6,894 nucleotides of DNA from positions 1-6,894 of the forward strand of contig JAJFLS010000727.1 in NCBI GenBank assembly GCA_021772595.1, written 5' to 3'. The translations under genes and the position numbers were made by a program. Positions 6,325 to 6,894 of the stretch are shown here, piece after piece; position 1 is the first letter of the stretch, and the number at the start of each line of letters is the position of its first letter. The notes under the pieces are model-generated. The model searched no databases, was not told where the DNA came from, and was given only the letters and a program-made list of their open reading frames with translations. Source of the stretch: Opitutales bacterium (GTDB taxonomy: Bacteria > Verrucomicrobiota > Verrucomicrobiia > Opitutales > Opitutaceae).

Positions 6325-6894
6325 ATGCGACCAATACTCAAACGCCTCGCTGCCACCAGCCTTCTCCTCTCACTGCTCGCTCCCCTCCAGGCCGAAACCA
6401 AGATCGAGCACGTCTCCGCCGAAGAGTTCAGCCGACTCATCGCCAAGGACGACGGCATCATCCTCGACGTCCGAACGCCCAAGGAGGTCGCCCAAGGCCA
6501 CATCCCCGGCGCGAGCGTCATCGATATATACGACGAAGACTTCGAGCGAAAACTAAATTTCATGCAGAAGGACAAGCCGATCTATGTCTACTGCCGGTCC
6601 GGAGGCCGCAGCTCGCGCGCCGCCGAAATCATGGGCCGCAATGGCTTCAGCTCGGTCTACAATCTCACCGGAGGCATCGGCGCCTGGAACGACGCGAAAC
6701 TTCCCGTCGAAGTCACCGAACACGTATCCGATGATTCGGCACAATCGCTCTCTCAAGCCGATTTCAACAAAACGCTCGCCGCAAGCGATGTCATCCTGGT
6801 CGACTTCCACACTCAGTGGTGCATGCCCTGCAAGCAAATGGCGCCGATCGTAGACGGCCTGCAAACAGAGTTCGAAACCAAAGCTTCCGTCCTG
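6325..6894 (+). CDS. Secreted rhodanese-thioredoxin fusion protein (3' truncated)
   Basis: The frame runs from ATG at 6325 to the last base with no stop, giving 190 residues. Residues 1-23 form a signal peptide: MRPILKR, then a leucine-rich core, with A-x-A-like LQA before ETK, so the protein is probably periplasmic or envelope-bound. Residues 27-127 are a rhodanese domain, with LDVRTPKE (47-54), GHIPGA (58-63), the active-site loop CRSGGRS (90-96, catalytic Cys90) and LTGGIGAW (114-121). A short linker leads to a thioredoxin fold from about 142, with VDFHTQWCMPCK (159-170) carrying the redox pair Cys166 and Cys169; the end of this domain is cut off. Rhodaneses move sulfane sulfur and thioredoxins reduce or exchange disulfides, so the fusion may handle persulfides or thiols in the envelope (inference). 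No Shine-Dalgarno sequence precedes the ATG. Base use is C-rich at third positions and about 60% GC, unlike the GH2 end of the window. Confidence 0.88.
   Translation, partial: MRPILKRLAATSLLLSLLAPLQAETKIEHVSAEEFSRLIAKDDGIILDVRTPKEVAQGHIPGASVIDIYDEDFERKLNFMQKDKPIYVYCRSGGRSSRAAEIMGRNGFSSVYNLTGGIGAWNDAKLPVEVTEHVSDDSAQSLSQADFNKTLAASDVILVDFHTQWCMPCKQMAPIVDGLQTEFETKASVL

Noticed and set aside
6553..6864. 103-codon minus-strand frame at the right edge
   Set aside because: Overlaps the rhodanese-thioredoxin gene, which has clear domains; the antisense frame is a by-product of C-rich third positions.

Overview
The window looks like chromosomal DNA from a free-living, probably marine or sediment bacterium of the Planctomycetota-Verrucomicrobiota type; Opitutales/Puniceicoccales-like is my best guess. 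The reasons are two secreted type I sulfatases beside a large GH2 enzyme of a kind common in those phyla, a glucokinase of the Glk family, weak Shine-Dalgarno sequences and frequent non-ATG starts, and GTAG-type palindromic repeats between genes. This assignment rests on recognising protein families, not on any search.

Layout. Positions 2-964 (+) hold the 3' end of a glycoside hydrolase family 2 enzyme, truncated by the window edge. It is followed at 1055-2392 (+) by a secreted sulfatase of the sulfamidase-like type. A second secreted sulfatase, of the arylsulfatase A/GALNS-like type, lies on the opposite strand at 2486-3889, so the two sulfatases converge on a short intergenic inverted repeat. 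Upstream of it on the same (-) strand are a short-chain dehydrogenase (4086-4832) and a glucokinase (4857-about 5939). The last two are 24 bases apart and form a likely operon reading glucokinase, then dehydrogenase, perhaps with sulfatase 2 as a distal member beyond a 196-base repeat-bearing gap. Positions 5940-6324 form a divergent intergenic region with a double-hairpin REP/BIME-like palindrome, a short reading frame in phase with glucokinase but separated from it by one TGA, and a possible promoter. From 6325 to the window end (+) is a secreted rhodanese-thioredoxin fusion, truncated at its 3' end.

How the genes may work together (inference): the GH2 enzyme and the two exported sulfatases would strip sulfate and release sugars from a sulfated polysaccharide outside the cytoplasm. 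Glucokinase would trap released glucose as glucose 6-phosphate, and the dehydrogenase may oxidise or reduce a sugar- or lipid-derived intermediate. The rhodanese-thioredoxin protein is an envelope sulfur/thiol-redox protein and may be unrelated.

I do not see a clearly undescribed system. The strongest unexplained signals are the structured GTAG palindrome at 6128-6199, which contains a compensatory base change between its two hairpins, and the TGA-interrupted reading frame ahead of glucokinase.
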